Below are positions 1-11,800 of a DNA stretch of 64,000 nucleotides, one piece after another (position 1 is the stretch's first letter; every line of letters starts with the position of its first letter). Below the pieces are notes generated by a model. The model worked only from the letters and a program-made list of their open reading frames with translations, ran no database searches and was not told where the DNA came from. This DNA comes from Amoebophrya sp. A120. Lineage: Eukaryota > Sar > Dinophyceae > Syndiniales > Amoebophryaceae. Location: NCBI GenBank assembly GCA_905178155.1, contig CAJINV010000002.1, forward strand, positions 12,595,621 to 12,659,620. Reading direction: 5' to 3'. The position numbers and the translations under genes are program-made.

Positions 1-621
1 ACTAATTCGAATGGTTCTTATCTGAAATAACGATCTTGGATCTTGCTCCTGTGCAGATCCCACCAAACAAAAGATAAAACGCTAAATTTTCGAAAAGCAT
101 ATCGACGGCGGTTTTTCGCAACGTTCATGTTTGGGCTCGTTTCATGTCTCGGAGAGCAAGTAAATTCCGGTCGACTTTAATTTTTCAAAATTGAAAATTC
201 AAATTCTAAATCTAAACGTAAAAAAATACTCCCAGTATTATTGGTACGCTTCGATAATTGCAATCTTTACGATAACCCACAGCGTCAGCTCTTCACGAAC
301 GATATGTACGAAAACAAATAAGCAGGAGTCTACCCCTCTTCCGATCTGCCATTTTCTTCTGCCCAGTCCAGAATTCATCCCCAGCAGTGACTACGAAACG
401 AGAAATCCAGGGGGCCTTCTTCTACGTAACCGCATCAGAACAACTCATACACAGCGAAATGTTTTCAAACGACGGACCGCGACTCGTCCAGCAGAAGCAG
501 TTAAACTTAAGTAATGCCTTTCGCATATAAATCGCGAGCAAGTGCGGTAGTGGCATCTTTTTCGTGCCATTGCTCGTCGCCGGGCTGGCGATCTACTTGA
601 ACGGCTCGTCAACAGCATCTG
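1..621. other. Intergenic, nothing recognised
   Basis: This stretch lies downstream of the stop codon of the TLDc gene. The only reading frame of any length (plus strand, 191-514, 107 codons) has no recognisable domain and reads like A/T-rich chance sequence. I see no RNA gene or repeat. Confidence 0.5.
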
Positions 622-3600
622 TCAATCCCAAGAGTCAAAGGAGAAAAACTCTAGTTCTTCGATCACGAACTCTTCCTGCGTCGACAGTGTCGTGGAATTG
701 AAAGTTGCGCAGTTCGGCGAGCTCGTGCCCCGCAAAAAGTCGGACTCGATCACAATGGCCGCTCGTCCCCCGCCACCCACCGCAAGCATGGTCTCGTCAG
801 AGTACTGGATGGAGGAGTTCGCCGCACTCCAGGGATACACGCGGAGAAACTTTTGCCCATTTTCCGCTCCCTTCTCCGCACTCGTCCGTACGGCGAACAC
901 GAAGCTTTCTCCGCTGCCGTAGTAGGTTCCCTTGCACTCCCAGCTTTGCGCCAGAAACGCGCCGAACCGCGCCCCAAACTGGTCCTTGACGAACAACACC
1001 GACGGGCCCTTGTCGTGCAAATTCCTGTGAAACGTCTGCAGCGACACGCCGTGCCTCGACGGGGAATAGGCCAACTGCCAGTTGCTGAAACGGACAGAGA
1101 GTGGCAGGAAAGCAACTAGTTCAGCGAACAAATCCTGGTCTTCGAGCGTCGCCGCCTCCCAGATCCGGCTGTTGGTCGGCGGCTTGGGCAGCGCGAGGAG
1201 ACTTTCTTCCTCCGTGTTCGAAGAGCCAGAGGAGGTCTGGAGACCGGTTGGCTGCGCGGCTGCACTCGTGGCGGTCGGAGCTTGACTCCCAACTGGCCGT
1301 CGATTTGCAGGGTTGATGGAACCCGTGCTGACGTTGTTGTGCTCAAATGCTTGCAGTTTCTCTGTCCCCGCGGTTTTGTCACTCCACAAGTTGTCATCTT
1401 CCTGCACCAATTTCCGCCGGTAGCTTCCCCCGATCCGTCCCTGCTCCTGCTGCTGCGCAAATGGAACTGCTGCAGCCGGATTCGTCGACGTGGCCCTGAC
1501 ATTCTTGTCGGCAACGCCAGAAGCCGCTGCCGCTAGTACGCCACCGCCACTTGTGTCCACCGTTGATCCAGGCTGTAGTACCTCCTCCTCTGCACTTCTA
1601 CCACCCGCACTACTAAATCGGTCTTCGCCGCCGCGGCGTCTCCGGTCCTGCGTTCCGCTACCACCGCTTCTGGCCGATGAGGACGCCGATCCGGAAGAGC
1701 CGGAATAAGACGACGACTGCTGCCCTCCTAACTTCACTGCGTGCTCGTCCGACGGCCCGAAAAAAGTTTCCCAGACCGATGAGATGAGCGATGGCGGCTC
1801 CGGCGGCAAGTAGTGTTCACGCAGTTCTTGCCCGCGTTGGTCGTAGTTTCTCGCCCTGTTTTGTTCCCGTCGTGGGGCTCTGGATGACGAGGAGCTCGCT
1901 GCATCCTTATGGATTGTAAAAATGTCTGGGTCTGGAAACTTGTGATGCTGGGTGGCGTCTCATGATGAGGCTACAAATGCTGGCTCAGCATGACAAGTTT
2001 CTGAGCACCTAGGTCTTGCCTATTCTGCATGACCAACTGCGCTCCTGCATCACAGAAAAACGGAGCTCTTGGGTATCGTGCATGACAGATTTAAGAGTCA
2101 TGCCAGACAAGCAAGACAAACGTGCTTTTTTTCCAGACCCAGACATTTTTACATTTGATAATCCTGTTCCTTCGACGACGTCCTGGAGGAAGCGCTCACC
2201 GGACCGCCAAAGAGCAGTCGCTTGCTCCGCTTCTTCTCTTTGTAGAGCTCGTTGACAGGAGGTTGTACTTGTGGCTCGACCGGCCTCGTCGCTCCGGTTC
2301 CGCGAGCACCGGTTTCCTGGAATTCCAGCTGCGCCAAGGGGGCACGAGAAGAACTCGAGCTAGTGTGCAGCTGCTCCTTGGCCCGTGGCGGGGCACCGTA
2401 GGTGTAGGTAGCAGAGGACGCTGCTTGCTTCTTGTCACTCCTGGCTCGCACGACCTTCCCCAGCCCCGCGCCGACAGACTTCGACAGAATCGACCCGAAA
2501 ACGCCCTGCTTTTGGCGGCTCTCCTCCGCTTTGCGCAGCCACTCGTCGCGCTCCGCCTGATCCTGATTCGCGGTTACCAAATCTTCAAGCGAATCGACGG
2601 AGCCGAAAGCCACGGTCGTCAGGGTCTTCTGCGGCTTCTGCCAGTCAAGCATGTTCTGATAGGTGTCGAGGAGGTCCAGACAGAAGCGGGTCAAATCATA
2701 CAACGTGTCGCGGGTGTCAACTTGAAACACCACAGATTTATGTGGGTCGCCGGTCAGCTCGCGACTCAAATTGCGCTGCTTCAACAGCACACTCTCATCG
2801 GCGCTGTTGTCCCGGGAAACTGGCGGTGGACTCGTGTTCGGTAATTCAAGCGGCGCGGTGGAGAGTAGGTTTTTGGGCTGTTCTTGGGAGTTTCGACCTT
2901 TGGTCTTGTCCTTGCCTCCTTTCTTGTTCTCACTATCCGAGCCCGAAGTAGAGCTTTCCGTGCTGGACCTCGTTGACTGGCGGATGAAATTCTCCAATCT
3001 CACGACCTGTTGCGGAAGCTGCTCCTCCTGTAGTTCCTTCGGAGTGCTAGAGCCGGTCGTCGTCGTGGCGGTTTTATTCATCAAGTTGCCTCTGCTACTG
3101 GCTCCGGAGTTGAAGTCCGTCTGTGTGATCGGCGAAGAGGGAAACAGCTGCTTTGAAGGCTGAGAATTATGCTGATAAAAACCACTTGTCACACTAACCG
3201 CAGCACCACCAAGTGACGTCGAGCTCGCGGCGCCTTTGCTGTGGCCGGAGGCCGACCGACTCAGCAAGGGGGAACCGGAAACGTTTCGCACCTCGCGCCG
3301 GCCGTCGAAGGTGCGCAGGTGCAGCTGCAGGTAGAACAGGTACTCGTTGCTGTTCACTCCTTCCTTTGGTAAACTGATGCTGCCGCACTGCAAAACATCG
3401 GAGAAGTCGATAAAAATTTGGAATTTCCCGATCCCCTGCGTCCGCACTAGTTCGAACCTCGGGTCTGGTTCGAAAGTGATGCAGCTGCCAGACACGGTCA
3501 AGCACCCCGGTATCGGCTCCAGTTCCTTCGGAATGAAAAGCGCAGAGCGTTTCAAGTAGCTCGTGACCACGTGGTCCTCGGCTGGTGGGGGGTCGGCCAA

Positions 3601-3843
3601 AGGCTTAGACATTTTGATCTTCTGCACAGTGCTTTCAGTAACAGACGCAGAAGAAAGCGCACCACTTCCAGCCGGATTCCCAAGATGCGTTTGCGAGGGT
3701 AACTGCTGCCGGTCCTGCCAGTACGAATAGAACGCCCAGGACTTCGCCCCAATGTGCGGATGCGGCAGGTGTCTCGACGAAGCTAGCTCCAGGTCCTGGC
3801 CCGTCGGTGGTACTGGTATGGGTTTCTTATTTCTGCCGCTCAT
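622..3843 (-). CDS. TLDc-domain protein with N-terminal GRAM/PH-like region (OXR1/NCOA7 type)
   Basis: Two exons, 3843-2161 and 1902-622, give 987 aa and are separated by one introner element. The start is ATG at 3843 (MSGRNKKPIPV) and the stop is TGA at 622. Residues about 110-200 (PKELEPIPGCLTVSGSCITF onwards) resemble the GRAM/PH-like module found upstream of TLDc in OXR1/NCOA7 proteins. The middle is long, Ser/Gly-rich and probably disordered. The C-terminal 165 residues or so (about 820-985) match TLDc: an LFAELVAFLPLSVRF start, VLFVKDQFGARFGAF in the centre, then GSGESFVFAV and FLRVYPWS. In the known family, TLDc proteins act in oxidative-stress resistance and in V-ATPase regulation or disassembly. 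The domain call is confident; the cellular role is inferred from the family only. The gene ends a unidirectional series whose neighbour is the sideroflexin gene. Confidence 0.85.
1908..2160. mobile_element. Introner element 1 (family A) in TLDc gene
   Basis: The core is 253 bp, starts TAT and ends ATA, and is flanked by perfect 5-bp direct repeats ATCCT (1903-1907 and 2161-2165). A 21-bp perfect inverted repeat containing GTCTGGGTCTGG lies inside both ends. Removing the core plus one repeat copy joins codons for EQD and AASSS in frame. No GT-AG alignment is possible within the repeat. The left tip is TATGGATTG instead of the TATCAAATG that would mirror the right tip. Confidence 0.9.
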
Positions 3844-4835
3844 GCACTAAGCGGGAATGTAGCGCGAAAACTCTTTCAGAGGAGGGTGGTAGACGAGACT
3901 CGAAAAAATTCGTTAAAAGCGACAAAGAAGCCCAGAACGTCAACCGTGCCCCTGTCGTTTCCCAATTCACATGGTGTCGACGCGGCACAGTTCATTCTTC
4001 GCCATCTTGTTGGGAACTCTGCGGTGATAGATCGAGCAACAAGAGATCTTTTTCGCATGCTCCATAGAGAGCATGACGCAACTATACATTGATTTGTTCA
4101 CGTGCGACGTACCAGTAAAAAAGCGATCGGACAGAGATCCATTTGCGTTTTCCTTTTCGGAGAGCAGGAGGTGACCGAGAACATAACGTGAAGATGTCTA
4201 CCTCGACATCGACATCGAAGCACGTATTTGATTTTTTTTGTTCATCTTGCAAAAGCAATTCAGCAGTCGCCAAAAAATTATACAGTCTGTCCTGAAGGGT
4301 TCCAACGTTCTGATATTTGATTTTTGTTGAAAGGATGCAATGCAAATGCTTACCCGAAGCCTTGCCGCAGATAAAACAAAAACGCAAACCACTATTGGTA
4401 TTGACACAATCCTAGAATACAAATCGACGCGGTCCCGTCTGGCGGCCACACGATAGAACTATTAGTAACATGCATCAGAGAAGGGTTTTACTACTCCACG
4501 CAAAAAAGAAAAGTTCAAGCCAGAATCTGAATCTTCCGGTCCCGACTCCCTTGTACTTACTTCAGGAGCGTCGCTGCCACGAGCAGCGGTCGCCGCCAAT
4601 GAATGAAACAAAAAATCCTACAACTTTTGGTACAAATGACGGAAGGTGACAAACAAAGCCTGCTAAAGTGTGTCCCACACTACAAAAAAAATATCGAAAC
4701 AGTTTCATATTTTGAGGTTATTTTCTACACTGTACATTTCGAGGCGCGACCCTTTGTTTTTATGACAAAAAGCAATAAATCCGAAAGTGATTTTTGTTCA
4801 AAAAAATCTACAACCAGAACCACATTCCAAATTTT
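3844..4835. other. Intergenic, nothing recognised
   Basis: About 1 kb lies between the TLDc start codon and the sideroflexin stop codon. It is lower in GC than the flanking exons and has several A/T homopolymer runs. No frame shows a recognisable protein, and no inverted repeat with 5-bp duplications was found. Confidence 0.45.
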
Positions 4836-6533
4836 TTACAATCCTTTGTTACAAAAGATTTTTTCCACCGGTTGCCCGTTTTTGAGTTTCAAGTTGTGAA
4901 ACTCCGGCTCCAAAGATTTCGGGTCCAGCTCCAAAGTTTGCTGACTCAACGCGAGGGTGAACGGCAAGGAGTAGTACATCGCAGCACCGACCACCGCGAT
5001 CTCCGTGGCGATCATCATGGGGCCAGCCGGGATGAAGGGACGCAAACCTGCGAGCACCACTGGCGGAACCGCGAGAAACGGCAGCGGGGTAATCCACCCG
5101 CGGTTCACCAAGGTCTGCCACACGCCCTCCCACCCCGCTTTTGCCGAAATCCCGAGCCGCCGGCCGTCCTGGTCAAAAACCGGGACACCTGTCTGCCACT
5201 CCTCCATCCGCGTCGAGATCATATTCGCAGCGTTAGCCGCACACACGGCAAGGTATGGCGTTAAGAGCCCGAGACGCTGGAGAAGGACGACGCTGTGTTG
5301 AATGTTTGCGATGAAAATCAGGCAGCTATTGTAAGCGTTCTAGTCACACCATACTTCGCTGGCTTTTCCTTTTCCACAAGGATACGAGCGCAGAAAAAAA
5401 AGAAAACGCAACTGAAAAAACACCTTTTTATACTCAGTACCTCTTGGATAATCTGTTTAACCCGACCGCGATTCCGACGGCCGAAGAGCACGCAAGCACG
5501 TAGCTGAAGAGAAGCTTGTTATCGTCGATCGCCGCGCCGGAGCGGTTGACGTAGTTGCACGCGACGTTGATCGTCTGATTCAACCACTGCCAAAAAACCG
5601 TTTGTCCCAATGAGCGCTGACTGAGAATCACCATACCTGTGGTTTTCAGAGTAGATTGATTGAAGGTCATGCGTAGCAAAAGCACTGCTCAACACAGACA
5701 TTCAGAGAACAAGCTGGAAAAATTTTATATTCATCTTCATCGAAGATCGCTCTCGTCTTTGACCAGAATGAAGCAAAGGCATGTAGTATACCACTGGTGA
5801 CCGGCAAGTTTGCAGGTACGTAGGCGGACATGCGGCCGGGCAGGAACATGACTTCCCCGGTGACCGGGTGGATGGTGGCGTCGACGACCTTTTTCGCTTC
5901 CCAGAACTTCAAATTTTCCTCCTCGGAGTACTTCTTGCGCGCCGACCAGGACTTCAAAAGGTTCTGGTACGCGACCAGTTCTTCCTCGGTGCAGAGCAAC
6001 GAACTCGGGTCCGTCATGTCGCGCATCAGCTTCACGCGGCCCCAGTAGGTGCTGACGTCGTACCTGGTTTTTTTCGGATCAAACGCCGGCACGGGTTCAT
6101 CCGCGTCCATCTCGTCGAACAGTAAATAGTTTCCGACAAAAACGCCACCCAGGAGGACGGACACGCTGGCTGCTGCGGTTTTGTTACTGCCCGAAGAAGA
6201 TTTCTGCTCGTTCTGGTGCTCTGTTTTCTGGCTGGCGGCCGCGGCTTCTTTTGCGCACTGCAGTGTCGGAGCTTGTTCCACAGTCGCGGAATTATGCACT
6301 TTTTCCGCAGCGCTCCCCGTCAGAGCCGCGTACTGGCGTTGGAAGGCATCGCGCAGTCGGTGCGTTTGCTCATGTCCTCGGACGATCTGCTCGAGTTTTG
6401 AAGAAAGCAGCGCATTAGCCCGGTGCACGCGGGTCGTGATGTTTGCGCTGGTTTGCCGTAGCAAGTTAGAGGACGAGGAAGTACTTGCACTGCGGTTGTT
6501 GGCATTCAGCCTCCTCGCTGTGAGGCGCAACAT
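4836..6533 (-). CDS. Sideroflexin-family mitochondrial carrier
   Basis: Three exons (6533-5792, 5636-5441, 5292-4836) are joined by two canonical GT-AG introns of 155 and 148 nt, giving 464 aa. The first true ATG is at 6533 (MLRLTARRLNANNRSA), a basic, Ser-rich start suited to mitochondrial import. The family core starts near residue 145 with FDPKKTRYDVSTYWGRVKLM, followed by HPVTGEVMFLPGRMSAYVP, then FWQWLNQTINVACNYVNRSG across exon 2, and GVPVFDQDGRRLG in exon 3. All are sideroflexin hallmarks. Sideroflexins are multi-pass inner-membrane proteins; animal SFXN1 carries serine for one-carbon metabolism. At 464 aa the protein is longer than the usual 320-330 aa because of an Ala/Ser/Gln-rich N-terminal extension of about 140 residues. 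Family assignment is firm; the substrate is not deducible. Confidence 0.92.
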
Positions 6534-7389
6534 GATTATGGGATTCAAAAAAAGTCCAATGTGTAAATTTCCCGGGGGAGCCTACAACTTTCTTACAAAA
6601 AAAAACTGGGTCTGTGCCGTTCCTTGTGGGCTGAAAACTTTCACAAGTGATCTCGTTGTGCGATGGGATTGGACGGCAAAAACGAGCAATTTCATCGATC
6701 AATTCTACGGGATGAACGAAAGCGGAACGTACGAAGCTCTTTCATCTTTTCCGGAAGTTCACCTTCTTTCTTTCTTTCACACAAACAAAAAACGAAACCG
6801 ACGGAGGATGTTGTCTTTTTCGTACGTTTGGTTTCACAAATGTAAAAATTTGTGGAAGGACGCCTTCCAGGTACACAAAGGTAGAAGTGCCAGAGTACGA
6901 AGAGAAAAAATGAATTGCGTGTGCGCTTCTTAAGGTGAGCGGGAAGAGAAAAAATGAAACTCGTCAGCGGGAAGAGAAAAAATGAAACTCGTCGACAAAA
7001 TAGGAACGCAAGCCGTTCTGTGTCTCGGAATCGGGCTCGGCATACGACCTCACCTGTTCTTCTTACAAACAGTGTTCAAGAGCGTGGAGATCATTTCCAA
7101 AGCTTTTCTATCAAAGGATGACGAACCCCTGCTCAAAACTGTTAGATTAGTCGTCTCGTTTCGCTTGTGTCAATCTGCGCGATCACAGCGACAGCGGACG
7201 TAGATCATAAGCACCATCGATTATATGCTTGTCTGTAACATTTTTGTTTCTCGGACTCGGTGTGCTCGGCGGATGAATCAATTATCAGGTCAGATTCAGT
7301 CATTAGCGCCGGAGGGCAGTAGTAATTGCAATCTTTGAAAGGCGGTATTGTGAATGCGTTTTTCGGACGAGGAAGATTGCCACTGTGAA
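6534..7389. other. Intergenic, simple repeats only
   Basis: This spacer lies between the sideroflexin start and element 19. It contains A/T-rich sequence, a short TTTCTTTC-like run near 6768-6780 and the 28-bp tandem duplication listed separately. I find no supportable gene. Confidence 0.45.
6938..6993. repeat. 28-bp unit duplicated in tandem
   Basis: Two adjacent identical 28-bp units each contain GGGAAGAGAAAAAATGAAAC. A partial, diverged third copy of the GAAGAGAAAAAATGAA part lies about 40 bp upstream. There is no link to any coding sequence. Confidence 0.8.
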
Positions 7390-7394
7390 GCACC

Positions 7395-7543
7395 TATGAA
7401 CTGCAAAAGTATCGTACTCGTATAAATGCATTACAAATTTTCTCAGCATGAGAAATAAAATTTGTAATGCTGATTTGCCTTAAAAGAAAGATTTGTAATG
7501 CAAGACTTGCATTTATACGAATACAATGCTTTTGCACAGGATA
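7395..7543. mobile_element. Introner-like element 19 (family E), just past a stop codon
   Basis: The core is 149 bp, TAT...ATA, flanked by perfect 5-bp repeats GCACC (7390-7394 and 7544-7548). It has an inverted repeat of about 29 bp at 26/29 identity (around 7403-7431 and 7508-7536, TGCATTTATACG inner part). The interior carries the same GCATTACAAA / TTTGTAATGC words as the intronic elements. The right-hand repeat abuts the TAG stop of the small mitochondrial-type gene, so the element lies in its 3' UTR or just beyond. Sliding one base in the repeat gives GT...AG, so it could be spliced canonically. Confidence 0.75.
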
Positions 7544-7548
7544 GCACC

Positions 7549-8318
7549 CTACAACCACCCGCGCTCGTAGTTTGTCCATTCCGGTGGAAAGTTTCTATCA
7601 AATGCAAAAGTGTCTGGGTCTGGAAGAATGCAACTTGTCATGCCAAATCTGAAGCATGCAAAAATCTGTGTTGCATGATTGCCAAAAGTCTCCCAGTTTT
7701 GACCAAGTCGGGAGGCAGTTTCTCATGCAGGATAGGCATGAGAAAGATCGTACAGAATCTGTCATGCTAGGTCCTGCATTCCAGACCTCATCGGTCATGC
7801 AAAAGCTGCATGATATGATAAGTCTCGAATTCTTCCAGACCCAGACATTTTTACATTTGATAGTTTCCTGGGTGGTGCCATTTCAAACACCAAAATCCAT
7901 AGTACAAGCTCGTAATCCAGAGACCCAGTAGGCCCCAACCTAGCGCGGAATCCGGTTCTGTGATTTGGTTTTCGTGATTTCGTACGTTAAGACTCGTTGC
8001 TGTGACTTTACAAATAAAAAACTTTCCTCGCATTTCGCTTCTTCTTCTGTCCCTGAACCAAAGAAGTCTGAAACCGACAAACATGACAAGAACCTAGTAC
8101 TTGAAACCATGCTTACTGATCATCCTCTGCCCGTTGCCAAATGAGGGGTGGTTCAAGCCCGAAGCGTCCAGATTTGCCACTTTGAAGTTGGTTACCTTCA
8201 TTGCGTTGTTCTTTGGAATCGTTGCGGGCACCACACCCCACGAGAAAGCCCGAAACTGGTGCTGCTGCTGAACACCCACAGCCCGCCCGAATCCACGTCG
8301 GGCGGCTAGGGATAACAT
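7549..8318 (-). CDS. Small mitochondrial-type single-pass membrane protein, unrecognised
   Basis: The first exon starts at ATG 8318 (MLSLAARRGFGRAVGV), a strong mitochondrial presequence candidate, and is open to about 8097. A later exon, ending at element 2, encodes ITEPDSALGWGLLGLWITS plus LYYGFWCLKWHHPG, one clear transmembrane segment. Removal of element 2 joins HPGN to FPPEWTNYERGWL and a TAG stop at 7549-7551. The first intron is not resolved: a 33-nt GT-AG choice from near 8100 and one of about 140 nt using donor CATG/GT and acceptor CACAG/AACC both keep frame. The result is roughly 110-150 aa. It looks like a small respiratory-chain or ATP-synthase subunit, but I recognise no family. 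Confidence 0.65.
7596..7862. mobile_element. Introner element 2 (family A)
   Basis: The core is 267 bp, TATCAAATG at the left and CATTTGATA at the right, with GTCTGGGTCTGG-containing inverted repeats of about 30 bp. Perfect 5-bp repeats GTTTC lie at 7591-7595 and 7863-7867. Excision joins the codons for HPGN and FPPEW and reaches a stop 13 codons later. No GT-AG alignment is possible. It is the cleanest family-A example because both tips are complementary. Confidence 0.9.
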
Positions 8319-8819
8319 TTTCTTGCTGTTTCTATCCGCTCCGTCCTCTCACCATCAAACAACTTTTTTTTTTAAAGGCAAGCGACCACGCGAGGACAGA
8401 AACACAACAATGCAGAAAACAACAAGGGCGGATACCGTGTGTCGCACGTTCTATCTTGCGCACTCTCCTTTGTAAGATGTACAAGCAATGATCTCGTCGT
8501 GCTCACTTCTCGCAACGCTCAAATTGCAGGCCCTCGTTCTCAGAGGTCCGTCTTAGCAGGAACATCCTCGAAGATTCGCCACGACCACGTAGCACAAACA
8601 TTCATTGTGCCTGTGCCAGTTCGGCTCATCCTGCTTTCATGAATTCGTTCTTTTCCAGGCGCTGTTATCTCAGCAACGCGCTTCCGCGCTGTGTAGTGTA
8701 CGAGTCGTTGTATTAAACGAGTTCAACTATAATTGAACGCGTTCGGATGCATGCAGGCCTCCCTCCCTCTTTATCAATCTTGGATTTTTTCCAAATTCCG
8801 GTTTTCCGACGCGACGTGC
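8319..8819. other. Intergenic, nothing recognised
   Basis: About 0.5 kb lies between the presequence-bearing gene and the stop codon of the 1,258-aa gene. A poly-T run is present near 8368. No gene or element is supportable. Confidence 0.45.
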
Positions 8820-11800
8820 TCAGACTGGGCTGTTCCTCTGGGACGACGAAAGCACGGGTGAATTCCCAGGCGACTTAACAATCGTGGTACTGCGTTTCAT
8901 CTCGATTTCCCGCAGTCGCTTCGCGTGCTCCCGGTGCTCGTCGCGGATGGCGTTCTTGTAGAACGCCGTGGTCTCCAAAGCAGACACTGCGACCGGGTGT
9001 CGCAGCACCACACGGCAGCCGAGACATCCCGCACCCGTCGGCATCTCCTCCTCGGGTTCGTCGTAGTCTGAGATCTTTTTTGTCATATCCGCAATGATCT
9101 CCCGGACCAGTTTATTCGTTGATTTCCGCGCAGCGACGTGACTGTGCGCGTGCCGCAGGTTCTTTAAACTGTTGTCCAGGTACTCCGTGAGGTACTTGTT
9201 CTCCTGCTCGTAGTTTAGTTGCTGCTCGAAGATCTTCTTACTTGCTTCTTTCTGGCCATTTTCTGCAGTTTCAGGGCCTTCCTGCTGGTCATGGAGATTT
9301 TCCGCATCATCTTCTGCCACGACGTCCTCGTCCAAGATATTAAGACCGTGCTGCTCTTCCGCTTTCGGGGTGGCCTCCTGGACAATCAGGTCGCGGAAGA
9401 AACACCCGTGCACCGACACGTAGTCGGCTGCCTTCACCTTGCTGGCCAGGTAGTTCTGCGCGAGCGAAAACACCAAGTTCGGCAGAGTGTCGACACAGCA
9501 ACAGTAGATGAAGCGGACGGGGTCGAATAAATGGACGAGGATCTCGGCGGACAGAGTGACAACCATCATATATCCTGAGTAAAAACGTACCCACGCCAGA
9601 GTTGTAATGCAGATTTGCAAAGACAGGAAGACTTGTAACGCGCATCCGCATGAGAGCCATTTCTAATCGTGTTTTGGGATTTGTGATGCTGTGAACAGGA
9701 TGAGCAGATGAATCTGTGATGCGGCTGCACTTGCTAACCTGCACTACACTGCAGAGTGCAACTTGTCACGCGTGACTCACAAAACTCCTAGGTTTGTGTT
9801 GCAAAATCCCCATCCTGACTCTGGTGTGGGTACGTTTTTACTCAGGATATCATATCCAGCGTCCGCAGCCGGAACTCGAAGCTGAGCACACGCTGCGTCC
9901 TCTGCAAGAGGAAAATGGAGCGCTGCGGGCTCAATTTCTCCATGGCCTCGATCGACGCGAGCGTGCCAGATCTTGACAATTTACTCGGCGACGAAGGGGA
10001 ATTTGGCAGGGTCGCCGGCATGAAATCGTCCTCCTCCGTTTTGTCCAAGGCTGTCATGGTGGACGCAGATTTTTTCTGCGGTACATCATCCCCGGAAACG
10101 GATAAATCGCCACCAAAAATAATGTACGCGAGCTTGATCCTGTGGAAAAACTGTCGGCGGATCACGCGCTTTTTGCTGAACAAACTCTCGTACTTCCCGC
10201 GGTAGTTCTCTGCAGTCGTCGTTTCGTCCATCAGAAAAGACAAATCCGCCCGCTTCGTCCGCTCCGCCCGCCCCTGCATGATCTGCTGCACGTTCAGCTT
10301 CCAGCTGGACAAGTCGACCGCGCCGGTGAGCACGCCCGCACTGGAAACCGCACGGTAGAACACCGATTTGTCGTTTTCAAAGACTACGGTGAACAGCCGG
10401 GAGTCCGCAATCAGTCGCGTCAGCATCTTCAGCGTGTCATCGATGACGACAGCAGTGGTGGGACCGGGCTGCATCCATTGAAGCACTAGTGGGCACTGCT
10501 TCACCGGGAGCTCTGTGATGATTTGTCGTTCTGCTTCAGGTACTAACTTTATGTATGCCAAGCAAGGAAGCAACCAGTACGCCCTTGGTGTCAAAAAATC
10601 ACATCAAATAGAAAACAAACAATGCACTACCTTGAAAAGAATGTATGTCCATGAGCGGCTTGCTGATTTTTCCCTCGACTACTCCGTAGGCGGTGCTGCC
10701 GCCCATAAAGAAATCCGACGTGGACACCGGCACCGAGCCGGTGGCGCGGGTCGCACCCAAAACGCGCTTGTCCACATTGGTGTTGTAGATCGCGTAGATG
10801 CCCACCTCCGTGTCCTCATCCTCCGCTTCGTGATTGCCGAACGCTGCTCCTGGATCGAAGGTCAGTTTCTGGTTGACCCCCTGGTATTCCTGCAGTCGTG
10901 CCTTTTCCCGAATCTGCTCGTACTCCACGCACACCCGGAGCAAGAGCCGCACGTTCGCCGCACTGTCCTGCACCTGCTTTTGCGTCATCTCGCGCAGATA
11001 CTCGATGGGCGAGCCCGCGGGCCGTCCGCCTTGCTTCCACGATTCCGTCGCGCCCATGAGGCCAAACGACGACTCCAACTCTGCTTCCTTTTGCCAATGC
11101 CGGCAAACCAGGTCCTCGTACTTCCGCTGCAGCAGTTCCGCGCGCTGCTCGAACAGCTTCGTTTGTCTCCCTTCGTCGTCAATCAGCTTGTTGCGCAAGT
11201 TCGGAACCACGACCTGCAACTCGCGGTTCGGAATCTGCGGCGGCGGCTTGGTGTCGCTGCCCGTGCTGTTGCCTCCGCCGGACGAACCCGAGTCCTTCCG
11301 CTTGATCTTCTTTCCCGGTTGAATCGGACTGGTGCCCAAGCCGGTCTTCAGGTCCTGCTCCAGTTTTTCCAGATTTACCTCGTGATCTTCAGCGAAATAC
11401 TCGTAGGTCTTGAGACTCTCCACCTTCGACCCCTGTTGCTTCTCCGGCGACACGGGGGACACGCGCGTGATGTTTTTGTGGTCTCCGGCGACGGCGGCAG
11501 AGGTGGCGTTATGGGAGGAAGAGGTAGCCGCGATGGCCTGTGCGGCGGTACCGACTTTTTCCTTCAAAAACGAATCGGACAGCAGGGGCTGATCGAAGTC
11601 GAAGTCCTCCATGAGCGAGGCTGTGAGAAGCGTCAGGCCGAGAGGCCGGAACACGTCAATGTTCAGGATCGCAACGGTCTTGCCGTCTAACGGTTCCACT
11701 CCTCGAGGCAATGTCGAGGAAGTGGACGAGGATCTCCCACCAATGCCTCCCTCGCCGTCACTGGACTCACCTCCTTCGCCATTGTCCGCAGACGCGAGGA

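Noticed and set aside
191-514. 107-codon plus-strand frame at the window edge
   Set aside because: No domain, A/T-rich low-quality composition, and opposite in strand to every supported gene.
6938-6993. 28-bp tandem duplication as an origin or attachment site
   Set aside because: Only two exact copies, without palindromy or association with a mobile gene; treated as a simple local duplication.
7395-7543. Hairpin as a tRNA or other structured RNA gene
   Set aside because: The stem is flanked by a 5-bp duplication with TAT...ATA tips and carries the internal words of the introners. No cloverleaf can be drawn.
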